A DNA stretch of 64,000 nucleotides from an uncultured Eubacteriales bacterium. GTDB lineage: Bacteria > Bacillota > Clostridia > Lachnospirales > Lachnospiraceae. Positions within the stretch are counted from its first letter, which is position 1; every line of letters starts with the position of its first letter. Both the position numbers and the translations under genes were made by a program. Location: positions 1-64,000 of the forward strand of contig CASDTX010000046.1 of NCBI GenBank assembly GCA_949283695.1. Direction: 5' to 3'. Below the pieces are notes generated by a model, which was not told the DNA's origin, ran no database searches, and saw nothing but the letters and a program-made list of their open reading frames with translations. This document shows, piece after piece, positions 33,866 to 42,284 of the stretch.

Positions 33866-34243
33866 ATGAAAGAGTACAGAGAACCAGAAGCAAAATTTAT
33901 CAGTTTAAATCCGGCAGAAAAGGTGGCTGATACATGCTGGGCATATGCAAATAATGGGAAAAGCCCGTTACTGTATTATAACCTGGAAGGACTTGGGAGC
34001 CTGGAGTTTAAGGTCGCAAAAGGAAATGATGGATGTGATGGCGGTAAGCCGGATGAAGAAACAGTATATTATGTAATTGACTCAGATAAGAATGGTTATA
34101 TTTCAGATGGTGAGAGGATTAGACGAGCAACCACTGATGAAATTTTGCGTTTAACGGAAGCAGTACAAAAAGTAGGTGGAAATTCTGGTGAAAATTTCCA
34201 AGGCGGAGATTTTAGCGAGTACGTTCCGAGTGACTGGAGCTAA
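33866..34243 (+). CDS. Putative RiPP precursor with EF-hand loop
   Basis: This 125-residue protein starts MKEYREPEAKFISLNPAEKV and continues ADTCWAYANNG, paralleling the first precursor (aromatic-xxPE, then ExVA and CW). It contains DSDKNGYISDGE, a textbook EF-hand loop with D1, D3, N5, I8 and E12 in place. ATG 33866 follows AGGAGG; the frame upstream overlaps the radical SAM gene. Its stop shares a base with the next start (TAATG). It is the likely substrate of the neighbouring radical SAM enzyme. Composition is hydrophilic, with a single CW near residue 25 and one further cysteine. Confidence 0.6.
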   Translation: MKEYREPEAKFISLNPAEKVADTCWAYANNGKSPLLYYNLEGLGSLEFKVAKGNDGCDGGKPDEETVYYVIDSDKNGYISDGERIRRATTDEILRLTEAVQKVGGNSGENFQGGDFSEYVPSDWS

Positions 34244-35124
34244 TGTCTTTCTTACATTTAAAGGCGGCGGATCTGGTTCTGGGCTATGATCTGCGTCTGA
34301 TTTCAAATAACATTTTTCAGATTCCATATAAGTATCATGCTTTCCTGACAGATGCGAAGAAGTCTGACATTGAACTTCGATTTTATTTTATAGACCGGGA
34401 GACCTTATCTGCCGCCGCTGCGGCACTCCCGGTGCTTTATTCTGGCAAGGGTTTCCGAAAGTCGTATGAATTTCGAAAGTGCAGGAAAGGAATTTTGTAT
34501 CTGCTGAGGAAGGATGGAGGCGAGCTGGTTTTCAGCGCGCTTATCTGGCACAGCGGAAAGTCGATTATCGTTTTGCATGATTATACGAAGACGCACGGCA
34601 CTTTTGCGTTTGAACAGCTGGGGAGACTGCTGCCATTCTCATTGATTCGGAGGCAGGCGCTTGTTCTTCATGGAGTTCTGATGGAGTATGCGGGCAAAGG
34701 TGTGATTCTGTCCGCGCCTTCTGGAACGGGGAAATCCACGCATGCGCATCTCTGGCGGGATCATTTCCGGGCGCTGATTGTGAACGGGGACCGTTCACTG
34801 TGCCGGAAGAAGGCAGGTGTATGGATGGGATATGGTATGCCGTGGTGCGGAAGTTCAGGAGAGTACATCAACCGAGAGGTTCCTATTCGTGCGATTGTGG
34901 TGCTGCAGCAGGCCGAGCAGAATGAAGTGCGGAGACTTCCTCTGCTGGAAGGGTTCCAGAGAATGTATGGCAATATTATGTTCCCGCTCTGGGACAGGGC
35001 CGTAATTAATGAAGCGCTTGATCTGTTTGACGATATGTGTGCTGAGATTCCTGTGTATCTGCTGAAATGCAGACCTGAGACAGAAGCGGCGGAGCTGCTG
35101 AAAAGAGAGATTGATCAATTGTGA
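34243..35124 (+). CDS. HPr-kinase-like P-loop protein of peptide cluster
   Basis: This 293-residue protein resembles the C-terminal catalytic half of HPr kinase/phosphorylase. The P-loop reads SAPSGTGKSTHAHLW near residue 150, followed by NGDRSLCRKK and PWCGSSGEY. Such HprK-like proteins regularly accompany PqqD-like and radical SAM genes in Firmicutes peptide clusters, where they may phosphorylate the peptide; this role is inferred. The N-terminal half is unrecognised. It overlaps the precursor stop by one base and the peptidase gene at its end. Confidence 0.75.
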   Translation: MSFLHLKAADLVLGYDLRLISNNIFQIPYKYHAFLTDAKKSDIELRFYFIDRETLSAAAAALPVLYSGKGFRKSYEFRKCRKGILYLLRKDGGELVFSALIWHSGKSIIVLHDYTKTHGTFAFEQLGRLLPFSLIRRQALVLHGVLMEYAGKGVILSAPSGTGKSTHAHLWRDHFRALIVNGDRSLCRKKAGVWMGYGMPWCGSSGEYINREVPIRAIVVLQQAEQNEVRRLPLLEGFQRMYGNIMFPLWDRAVINEALDLFDDMCAEIPVYLLKCRPETEAAELLKREIDQL

Positions 35125-35138
35125 GGGAGAGACAGACG

Positions 35139-35600
35139 ATGGAAGCGGAGAGAGAATATGTATCTGCTCAGGACTTGTTTGCTGTAGTTGAAGAGATGCT
35201 TGCCGGAGACCGGCAGGCTCTTTTTACAGTTACGGGGATGAGCATGTGGCCTTTTATCTGTCATGGAAGAGACAAGGTTGTCTTGAAACAGCCGGATCAG
35301 GATCAATTGAAAAAGGGCGATATCATTTTGTTTCAGACTCCGGGAGGGAAGTACCTTCTTCACCGGATTGTAAAGATAACAGACCGGGAGTTTATTACAG
35401 CAGGAGACGGCAATCTGTTCCTGGACGGAGTTTTTCCGAGAGATTGTGTGAGAGGCGTTGTAGTAAAAATTATTCGAAAAGGAAGGGAGATCGATTGCGG
35501 ACGACTCCGGTGGAAGCTGGTGTTCGCGGTGTGGATGAGTTTGTTCCCTGTGCGGAAATGGCTGCTTAAGATGCTGCGGTGGATCGCGCGCCGCAGATAA
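35139..35600 (+). CDS. S26-type signal peptidase-like protein
   Basis: This protein of about 153 residues has the signal peptidase motifs TGMSMWPFI, with the nucleophilic serine, and GDIILFQTPGGKYLLHRIV, where histidine stands at the general-base position as in SipW/archaeal-type peptidases. The C-terminus ends in a hydrophobic segment flanked by basic residues, so it is probably membrane-anchored. ATG 35139 follows GAGGGAG; a GTG at 35121 overlapping the previous gene is possible. In this cluster it may trim the leader of the modified peptide. Confidence 0.8.
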   Translation: MEAEREYVSAQDLFAVVEEMLAGDRQALFTVTGMSMWPFICHGRDKVVLKQPDQDQLKKGDIILFQTPGGKYLLHRIVKITDREFITAGDGNLFLDGVFPRDCVRGVVVKIIRKGREIDCGRLRWKLVFAVWMSLFPVRKWLLKMLRWIARRR

Positions 35601-35699
35601 TCAGAACAGCTGAGTTATAGAATCCGACCCAGCGGAGATAATAGTTCCATATCTGCACAGTTTTGTGCGTCAGTTTTGAATTATCCGGAGGAAATGAGC

Positions 35700-36242
35700 A
35701 TGAAGAAACGTCTATTTTTGATCATTGATATGCAGATCGGATTTATCAATGTGCATACAGAAGGCATTGACGAGAGGATTCTGGCCTTCCTGAAACAGGT
35801 GGGGGAGCAGGTGATCACTGCCGGTACCCGCTATGTCAATCATGCGCATACAGCATGTTATGTGTTTGAGGGATGGAAGGCATGTATGGCAGGAACAGAA
35901 GAGGCGGAACTTGTCCCGTCTCTGCGCGGGGCTGTGATACGGGTATTTGATAAAGACAAATACAGCTGCTGGAATGATGAGGTGAAGCAATTTATTCGTG
36001 ATAATCGTATTGAAAAAGTTTATTTTGCAGGGGTGAATACCGGATGCTGCGTGCTGAACAGTGTTCTCGACTGCTATAATGATCTGGTTGACTGTGCGGT
36101 GATTGAAGATCTCTGCGGCTCTACATCCGGGATGAGAGAACATGAGGCAGCACTGACAGTCCTGCGAAGCTGTATTACGGAAGACAGAGTGATTACGGCG
36201 AAAGAGGCAGTCAGAGAGATTCTGGCAGGTATCTACAGTTGA
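35700..36242 (+). CDS. Cysteine hydrolase, isochorismatase-like
   Basis: This 180-residue enzyme has the three catalytic positions of the isochorismatase/nicotinamidase fold: aspartate in IIDMQIGF, lysine in RVFDKDKYSCW and cysteine in AGVNTGCCVLNS. The family hydrolyses small amides or esters such as nicotinamide and carbamoyl sarcosine. ATG 35700 follows GGAGG at eight bases; an ATG six bases earlier is too close. It is followed by a terminator and lies about 100 bases after the peptide cluster, so membership of the cluster is uncertain. Confidence 0.8.
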   Translation: MKKRLFLIIDMQIGFINVHTEGIDERILAFLKQVGEQVITAGTRYVNHAHTACYVFEGWKACMAGTEEAELVPSLRGAVIRVFDKDKYSCWNDEVKQFIRDNRIEKVYFAGVNTGCCVLNSVLDCYNDLVDCAVIEDLCGSTSGMREHEAALTVLRSCITEDRVITAKEAVREILAGIYS

Positions 36243-36277
36243 TCATAAATGAAAATGAATAGTAAAAAAAAGAGAAG

Positions 36278-36320
36278 CGCACCTGATGGTTAAGTGAACA
36301 GCCATTAGGTGCCTTTTTTC
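36278..36320 (+). terminator. Terminator after the cysteine hydrolase gene
   Basis: GCACCTGATGGTT pairs with AGCCATTAGGTGC with a few G-T pairs around an AAGTGAAC-type loop, followed by CTTTTTTC. Confidence 0.75.
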
Positions 36321-36477
36321 ACTGAGAAAGTGCCTTGATTGACCATGGCAGATGTATTCAAAAATGAAAAAAAATGATTTGAATTGATTTAAATTTGCGA
36401 AAGTGTTTTAATTTGATTGAATATGAAAGAATAAATAAAAAATAACATAAAATATAAGAAAATGAAGAATGAAAATG

Positions 36478-36506
36478 TTGACAGTGAAAATTGTGTATGA
36501 TACTTT
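36478..36506 (+). promoter_or_regulatory. Promoter of the sugar uptake operon
   Basis: TTGACA at 36478-36483 is followed after 17 bases by TACTTT (36501-36506). TATGAT lies at 36496-36501 but is too close to the -35. The AT-rich DNA upstream could raise activity. Confidence 0.5.
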
Positions 36507-36514
36507 GAAACCAT

Positions 36515-36532
36515 AAAAATTGTACAATTTTT
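36515..36532. promoter_or_regulatory. 18-bp palindromic operator candidate
   Basis: AAAAATTGTACAATTTTT is a perfect palindrome just downstream of the promoter, where a repressor would block elongation or initiation. A related half-site AAAATTGTGTA overlaps the promoter spacer at 36487. The DeoR-type regulator at the end of the operon is one candidate protein. Confidence 0.55.
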
Positions 36533-36570
36533 GGAACAGAATTAAAAATTCAGAAAAGAGGGATGAAAGA

Positions 36571-37956
36571 ATGAAATTAAGAGACAAAAGTTGGTTTGGA
36601 ATCGGCGTAAAAGAGAAAATGATCGGTCTTATGCTGGCGGTCGTGGTCTGTATTACAGGCTGCGGAGCGGGAGCGCAGTCGGACAGCTCAGATGCTCAGA
36701 AGGGAGAGGATGAGGACGGCAAGGTGACAGTCGTCTGGTGGAATGAGTATACAGATACAGAACTGGTGGAGAAGATTGAAACTTATATTATCGAGCCTTT
36801 TGAAGAAGCGCATCCGGATATTACCATCGATATGCAGGGCAAGGGAGATTATGACAGAGTGCTGCAGACAGCCCTTGGAACGAAGAACGGGCCAGATCTT
36901 TTTGCGACAAATGGTCCGGCGTACAGCATGCAGTTTGCTGTGGACGGGCTTCTGGAAGATCTGAGTGGCTATGAAGAACAGTACGACTGGAGTCAGGTAA
37001 TGGACTGGGCGCTGGATTCCTGCCGGTACCAGAATAAGCTGTATAGTATTCCAGTGACAACAGAGACCTGTTTCCTCTTCTATAATAAGGATATGTTTGA
37101 GGAAAATGGATGGGTACCCCCGACAACATTTGATGAGCTTATGGACCTTTGTGACAAGATGATGGAAAAGGACATCATGCCATTTGCGTTCGGCGCACAG
37201 GAGTTCAAAGCAGCTAATGAATGGTGGACTACACTGGCCTGGAACTATTATGCAGGCCGAGATAATGTGGCAAAGGCGCTGCGGGGAGAACTTGCCTGGA
37301 ACTCAGAGGTCATGGTAAAAGCGATTGAGACGCTGAATGATATGTGGCAGAAGGGATACATCACCAATAAACAGTCGCATGAGATTACCACCACAGATGC
37401 GCTTTCTCTGTTCGGAACCCAGAGAGCAGGGATGGTTGGATGGGCTACGTGGCTTCTGAAGGATCTTCCGAAATATTGTACGGACTTTGATTTTGACTTT
37501 GTGAGATGGCCCACCTGGAATGAAGAAGTGGAGAACAGCATGATCGTCGGGCTCGGATCTTGTCTGGCAATTAATGCACAGGCTGACCAGGAGAAGAAAG
37601 ATGCTGCGGCAGAATTCCTGAACTACCTTCTGGAAGATAAAGACCGGGCAGCAGAGATCGCGGTGAATCTTTCGGGCGAGATGTGGATCCCCATGGTCTA
37701 TGATACAGAAACCTTGCCGGAAAATGCTGACCCCAAGTTCGTACGTGCTTTGGAGGAGTTTAATTCAATACCCGAAGATGCGCCGGGATTATCTATGTGG
37801 ACGTTCTGGCCGCCGAAGTTTGAAACCTATATTTACGAAAATATTGAGAGGGTGTATCTGGAGGAGATTACTCCCCAGGAACTTCTGGATGAGGGACAAA
37901 AGATATTCGAGGAGGAATTTGCAGAAGGAGTTGTACCGCAGATTCCCGGGCGCTAA
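36571..37956 (+). CDS. ABC sugar-binding lipoprotein, first system
   Basis: This 461-residue extracellular solute-binding protein of family 1 begins with a lipoprotein signal: a basic start, a hydrophobic stretch and the lipobox CITGCG, so the mature protein would be anchored at the outer face of the membrane. The body shows DGKVTVVWWNEYTDTE and the usual family 1 layout with LYSIPVTTETCFLFYNKDMF. It binds an oligosaccharide or related sugar and delivers it to the permeases encoded at 40072-41786. ATG 36571 follows GAGGG. No ATPase is encoded in the operon, so a shared MsmK-type ATPase elsewhere must energise the importer. Confidence 0.85.
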   Translation: MKLRDKSWFGIGVKEKMIGLMLAVVVCITGCGAGAQSDSSDAQKGEDEDGKVTVVWWNEYTDTELVEKIETYIIEPFEEAHPDITIDMQGKGDYDRVLQTALGTKNGPDLFATNGPAYSMQFAVDGLLEDLSGYEEQYDWSQVMDWALDSCRYQNKLYSIPVTTETCFLFYNKDMFEENGWVPPTTFDELMDLCDKMMEKDIMPFAFGAQEFKAANEWWTTLAWNYYAGRDNVAKALRGELAWNSEVMVKAIETLNDMWQKGYITNKQSHEITTTDALSLFGTQRAGMVGWATWLLKDLPKYCTDFDFDFVRWPTWNEEVENSMIVGLGSCLAINAQADQEKKDAAAEFLNYLLEDKDRAAEIAVNLSGEMWIPMVYDTETLPENADPKFVRALEEFNSIPEDAPGLSMWTFWPPKFETYIYENIERVYLEEITPQELLDEGQKIFEEEFAEGVVPQIPGR

Positions 37957-38003
37957 TCCCGTCTATAAGGCGACAGATCTACCGTATGGTGAAAGGAACA
38001 GCA

Positions 38004-38984
38004 ATGAGAATGATAATATCAACTAGACTGAATTCATTTAAAGCGCGGCCGGAGAATTATCAATGGCAGTTTACCCCGGGAGATCCACGGGATCTGCTGC
38101 TGCGGATGAAGCGTGCTGGCGGGTCGGAGTGGTTCTGCGCCAATTATCCGGAGCATTTCCTGGCTCCGGGAGAGGCGGAAATGACCGCTTTTATTAAAAG
38201 TTCCGGGCTGAAATTATCCGGCATTAATATGCGGTATCCAAAAGAGTTTTCCCTTGGGATCTTTACCAATCCGGATCCGGAGATAAGGCTGCAGGGCTAT
38301 CGGCTTACATATAGAGCCATCGATGTGTGCAGAGAGCTTGGCGGAACGGATGTAGTGTTGTGGCTGGGAACAGACGGATTTGACTATCCGTTCCAGATGG
38401 ATTATCCGGAAATGTGGAAACTGGAAAAAGAAGGTATTGGAAAAGTAGCCGACTATGCTGCAGAGAAGGGGATCCGTGTAAGTATCGAGTATAAACCCTT
38501 AGAACCGAGAAAAAACAGCCTGATGGGAAACTTTGGAATGACCATGCTGGCGCTGGCGGAGCTTGGCAGAGAGAACCTGGGAATTACCTGTGATCTCTGT
38601 CATATGATGATGGCAGCTGAGTACCCGGCACAGCTGATCGCCATGGCGCTGCAGGAGGGGCGTTTATTCGGGCTGCATCTTAACGACGGATACGCCAGAG
38701 CGGATGACGGCCTGGCTGTAGGTTCTGTAAGTATGATTCAGACTTTGGAGATCTTTAAGTACCTGCGGGATTATGACTATAAAGGATTTTTGTACTGTGA
38801 TACGTTTCCTGTCAATGAAGATCCGGAAGAAGAGTATCGGATCAATACCGTGAGGATCCGCAGACTTAGCGAGATCGCGGAGAAGATTTCCACGGATACG
38901 CTGGCGGCGATGACTGCACGTCAGAATGGTCTGGGGGCAAACGAATATGTATGGGATATGATTATGGGAGGAAAATCAGAATGA
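38004..38984 (+). CDS. Xylose-isomerase-like TIM barrel protein
   Basis: This 326-residue protein has the sugar-phosphate isomerase/epimerase TIM-barrel pattern, with metal-ligand style residues in SIEYKPLEPRK (glutamate), GITCDLCHMMMA (aspartate and histidine) and GLHLNDGY (histidine, aspartate). Such enzymes isomerise or epimerise free sugars. ATG 38004 follows AAAGGA. It stands between the binding protein and the ADP-ribosylglycohydrolase gene, whose start it overlaps as ATGA, so the two are probably made together and act on successive steps. Confidence 0.75.
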   Translation: MRMIISTRLNSFKARPENYQWQFTPGDPRDLLLRMKRAGGSEWFCANYPEHFLAPGEAEMTAFIKSSGLKLSGINMRYPKEFSLGIFTNPDPEIRLQGYRLTYRAIDVCRELGGTDVVLWLGTDGFDYPFQMDYPEMWKLEKEGIGKVADYAAEKGIRVSIEYKPLEPRKNSLMGNFGMTMLALAELGRENLGITCDLCHMMMAAEYPAQLIAMALQEGRLFGLHLNDGYARADDGLAVGSVSMIQTLEIFKYLRDYDYKGFLYCDTFPVNEDPEEEYRINTVRIRRLSEIAEKISTDTLAAMTARQNGLGANEYVWDMIMGGKSE

Positions 38985-40009
38985 GTATTGGACAGAAGGT
39001 ATATGCAGGACTGGCGGGGATGTATGCAGGCGATGCTTTTGGCCTGCCCATGGAAATGATGCCGGAAGAACATGTGAGAAGGGTTTTCGGAAGAGTCACA
39101 GGGTTGGTATCTCTGGAGCAGCCAACAGTTGAGGATGGGTATGTCTACCGACCTGTGACTCCCAGGGGGCGAGGATCAGATGACACCTATTTTAATACTT
39201 ATGTCATAGAAAAGTATCTTGAGTGTGGGAGGATGGACGAGGAGATCACCGCCCGGATCTTTATAGAGAAGGGCAGGGAGATCCTGGATACCCCATTTTA
39301 TGGACCAAGTACGCAGAAGGCCATGAATCGGATCTTCCGCGGCGAGAATCCGGAGGTGACCGGACTGCCGTCCGGTCCGATGGAAGGACAGAGCTGCGGT
39401 GCTGCGACTCTTCGCTCGACTCCGATTGGAATGGCCAATCCGGGAAAGGTCCGGGAAGCTGCCATGGAGGCTGTACGGGCGGCGCTGCCTACACACGGAA
39501 GCTGTGTAGCTCTCTCAGCAGCTGCGGCTTGGTCTGCGGCTGTGGCTGCAGCCATGGAGGAACATTCGGTGAAGGAAGACGTGTATCGGGCAGCTTGTGA
39601 AGGCGCACGGCTTGGCAGTCAGTACGGACTGCCGGGGATCGCACCTTCGGTAGAGAAGCGGATTGAATTGGCGTGGAAGATTGCAGAGAAAGTGAAAGAT
39701 CCGAGAAAAGTAGCGAAAGAGTACTATAACTTGATCGGAGCCGGACTGCCGGCTGCAGAGACGGTTCCCTTCTCCCTGGCTGTGTTCTTTGCCTGTCCTG
39801 ACAGCCAGATGCAGAGCATTCTGTATGCTGTAAATGCCGGAGGAGACACAGACTCTACAGGAAGTATGGCGGGGGCACTGACCGGAGTCTTCAGTGGCTG
39901 CATGGATATACCGGACAAAGACCTGAAACTTATAGAAGAAGTGAACCGGCTGGATATTCGGAAGATTTCAGCACGGTTTTCCCGCTGGATTGAAGAAAAT
40001 AGAAGTTAA
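38981..40009 (+). CDS. ADP-ribosylglycohydrolase family protein
   Basis: This 342-residue protein has the ARH family metal motifs: GMYAGDAFGLPMEM at the start, SDDTYFN, and NAGGDTDSTGSMAGALTG near residue 280. ARH enzymes remove ADP-ribose from proteins or other acceptors with two magnesium ions, but many bacterial members sit in sugar operons and probably cleave other N- or O-glycosides. The context here (sugar ABC importer, PfkB kinase) favours a riboside or similar glycoside. ATG overlaps the previous stop (ATGA). Confidence 0.85.
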   Translation: MSIGQKVYAGLAGMYAGDAFGLPMEMMPEEHVRRVFGRVTGLVSLEQPTVEDGYVYRPVTPRGRGSDDTYFNTYVIEKYLECGRMDEEITARIFIEKGREILDTPFYGPSTQKAMNRIFRGENPEVTGLPSGPMEGQSCGAATLRSTPIGMANPGKVREAAMEAVRAALPTHGSCVALSAAAAWSAAVAAAMEEHSVKEDVYRAACEGARLGSQYGLPGIAPSVEKRIELAWKIAEKVKDPRKVAKEYYNLIGAGLPAAETVPFSLAVFFACPDSQMQSILYAVNAGGDTDSTGSMAGALTGVFSGCMDIPDKDLKLIEEVNRLDIRKISARFSRWIEENRS

Positions 40010-40071
40010 GTTTGCGGAGCGGATCATCTGGCCGGTTTCTGATGATCCGCCCGTTAGGGAGGTGGCTGAAT

Positions 40072-40953
40072 TTGCTGCTGGTGAAATTGCGAAAACGGAT
40101 AAAGGGACTGACATTCGTTCTGCCGGCGCTGGCGGTCTATACATTCGTGGTGGGATACCCCATGATTATGACGTTTTTCTATTCTTTTACGGACTGGAAG
40201 ATGGGAAGGGAACCTAAATTTGCCGGTCTGGAAAACTATGCACATATGTTTGATTCGTCAGAATGGGTTGTCTGGCAGGCTGTGAAGAATAATCTGCTCT
40301 GGATGGTGCTTATGATCGTCGTGAATCTTAGTCTGGCACTGGCCGTGTCCGGACTTCTGAGGAATGTAAACCCGAAAGTGATGAAGGTACTCCGGGTGAT
40401 CTTTTATCTGCCGGTGATTCTTCCCCGTACGGTTGTGTGCCGGATCTGGATGTGGCTGTATAATCCGATCGTGGGACTGCAGCCGGTTCTTGAGAAACTG
40501 GATCTGCCATTTCTTGGACTTGGAGATCCGGACACCGTAATGTATGCTATCGCGGTTGTCGGCGTCTGGTGCTGGTGGGGATTTCCGCTGGTGATTCTGC
40601 TGTCCTCACTGCAGCAGATTGATCCCGTATATTATGAAGCAGCCAGCATGGAGGGGGCGGGCCGGACAGCGCAGTTTGTGAAGATTACGGTGCCTATGCT
40701 GAGGCCCACGCTGATCTTTATTCTGGTTCTCACTATGGTTACTTCGTTCCAGATTTTTGATCTGAATTATATCATGACTTGGGGAGGACCGGGCAAGGCT
40801 TCGGAGGTGCTGTCAACCTTGATCTATAAAAACGGAATCCTGCAGTTCCAGGCCGGGTACGGTTCGGCCTTGGCGGTTCTTCAGATGCTGCTGTCTTCCG
40901 TAGGAATTGCAGCCTATATGTACTTGCAGAGAAAGGAGCTGGAGACGGTATGA
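40072..40953 (+). CDS. ABC sugar permease, MalF type, first system
   Basis: This permease of about 293 residues has six hydrophobic segments and the ATPase-contact loop EAASMEGAGRTAQFVKITVP. TTG 40072 is the likely start because GGGAGG lies just before it; in-frame ATG codons at 40012 or 40042 would lengthen it by up to 20 residues. It overlaps the next permease gene by ATGA, and together they form the membrane channel for the lipoprotein at 36571. Confidence 0.85.
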   Translation: MLLVKLRKRIKGLTFVLPALAVYTFVVGYPMIMTFFYSFTDWKMGREPKFAGLENYAHMFDSSEWVVWQAVKNNLLWMVLMIVVNLSLALAVSGLLRNVNPKVMKVLRVIFYLPVILPRTVVCRIWMWLYNPIVGLQPVLEKLDLPFLGLGDPDTVMYAIAVVGVWCWWGFPLVILLSSLQQIDPVYYEAASMEGAGRTAQFVKITVPMLRPTLIFILVLTMVTSFQIFDLNYIMTWGGPGKASEVLSTLIYKNGILQFQAGYGSALAVLQMLLSSVGIAAYMYLQRKELETV

Positions 40954-41786
40954 GAAGGAAGAAACATTTTTCAGCGGGCGATGCGGCTGTATATATACTG
41001 CTGGCGCTTATGGCGTTCTTGGTTTTGTTCCCGATTTATATCCTGGCTTTGAACTCTGTGAAAACAGATGTGGAAATCAAGGCAGGACCGCTGGAATTTC
41101 CGGCCATCCCGCAGACCAGAAATTTCATAGAAGCATATCTTACCGGTCAGTTTCAGATCGGCCTGGTGAACAGTTTGAAAATCGCAGTGATTGTGTGTGC
41201 GGCAGTGATCCTGCTTGCCGCCCTAGCAGCCTATGGACTTGCCAGGCTGTATGTGCCGGGTAAGCTGAAGATTAATACATATTTGCTGATGGGCTTGGCT
41301 GTACCGCCCCAACTGTTCCTGATCCCGCTTTATAATAATCTGTCTGTACTGGGGTTAAACGATACACACACCGGACTGATTCTTGTGTACATTGGAATCT
41401 ATCTGCCATTTTCTATTTTTTTCCTGAGATCCTTTTATCTGAGTTTGCCAAGAGAAGTAGAAGAGTGTGCCAAGATGGACGGCTGCAGTACCATTCAGAT
41501 TATCTTCCGGATTGTGCTCCCTATGTCCAGGCCGGCATTCTTAAGCCTGATCGTGATAGTGTTTACCTGGGTATGGAACGAATTTACATTTGCGGTTACT
41601 CTGATTCAGTCGGATGGGCTGAAGACAGTTTCTACCCAGTATCTGGCATTTTCGAGCAACCGGGACATCGATCTGTCTATGGTCGCAGCGGCGGGAATTA
41701 TTACAAGTATCCCGGTGGTAGTGCTCTTTATTCTCCTGCAGAAGAGTTTCATAGAGGGAATGACTTCGGGCAGTGTGAAAGGATAG
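40950..41786 (+). CDS. ABC sugar permease, MalG type, first system
   Basis: This 278-residue permease has six hydrophobic segments and the EAA loop EECAKMDGCSTIQIIFRIVLP. The N-terminus is basic with an inward start (MRRKKHFSAGD). It pairs with the MalF-type gene it overlaps. Downstream, ten bases separate it from a PfkB-like fragment. Confidence 0.9.
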   Translation: MRRKKHFSAGDAAVYILLALMAFLVLFPIYILALNSVKTDVEIKAGPLEFPAIPQTRNFIEAYLTGQFQIGLVNSLKIAVIVCAAVILLAALAAYGLARLYVPGKLKINTYLLMGLAVPPQLFLIPLYNNLSVLGLNDTHTGLILVYIGIYLPFSIFFLRSFYLSLPREVEECAKMDGCSTIQIIFRIVLPMSRPAFLSLIVIVFTWVWNEFTFAVTLIQSDGLKTVSTQYLAFSSNRDIDLSMVAAAGIITSIPVVVLFILLQKSFIEGMTSGSVKG

Positions 41787-41795
41787 GTGATATAG

Positions 41796-42278
41796 TTGAA
41801 GAAAGTACTTTATTTCTTTAGAAATAAAGTTATATATAGATATTCCTATGATACAGAGATTTCTATAGGAAATACCAGTACCGGAACACTGCAGGCAGAT
41901 TTCCTGGGGGATGCGGAGCAGGAGATAAGGGAACTCACAGATGCAGGATATCTGGTCTATCCAGTCGTGCTTCTGGGGACAGATCTTCTGGGGCAGATCT
42001 GTATGCAGTATTTGCAGCAGTTGGGATGCCGGATGGATTATGTGGGCCGGGACATGGGAAAAACAGAGTTTGTGTTTCTGCTGGAGGAATCTGGAGGGGG
42101 ACAGACAACCTATGAATATATCAACAGAGAAAGTCGGAGCCGCAGTTCAGAATATAAGGCGTACTGCTTGGAACTTCTCCGCGGCTGGGCACACGACACG
42201 GTATTTGCGGCGGAGATGGCAGAGATTGGGAAGATGGCTAAAACGGAACCGATGAAAGGGACCATCAGGAGGGAGTAG
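41796..42278 (+). CDS. PfkB-like N-lobe fragment, 160 residues
   Basis: This short protein resembles the first half of PfkB sugar kinases: YPVVLLGTDLLGQICMQYLQ followed by GCRMDYV and KTEFVFLLEE. The ATP-binding lobe with the GAGD motif is missing, and it ends well before the usual 300 residues. Its start is probably TTG 41796 after AGGATAGGTGAT. It sits directly ahead of a complete PfkB gene. It may be a truncated paralogue, or a lid-like or regulatory subunit; catalysis alone is unlikely. Confidence 0.55.
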   Translation: MKKVLYFFRNKVIYRYSYDTEISIGNTSTGTLQADFLGDAEQEIRELTDAGYLVYPVVLLGTDLLGQICMQYLQQLGCRMDYVGRDMGKTEFVFLLEESGGGQTTYEYINRESRSRSSEYKAYCLELLRGWAHDTVFAAEMAEIGKMAKTEPMKGTIRRE

Positions 42279-42284
42279 ACAAAT

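Larger units (their letters stand above)
36243..36570. other. AT-rich control region of the sugar operon
   Basis: This 328-base gap holds the preceding terminator, a run of very AT-rich DNA at 36360-36480 (an UP-element-like stretch), a promoter at 36478-36506 and an 18-bp palindrome at 36515-36532. No gene was seen in it. Confidence 0.6.
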
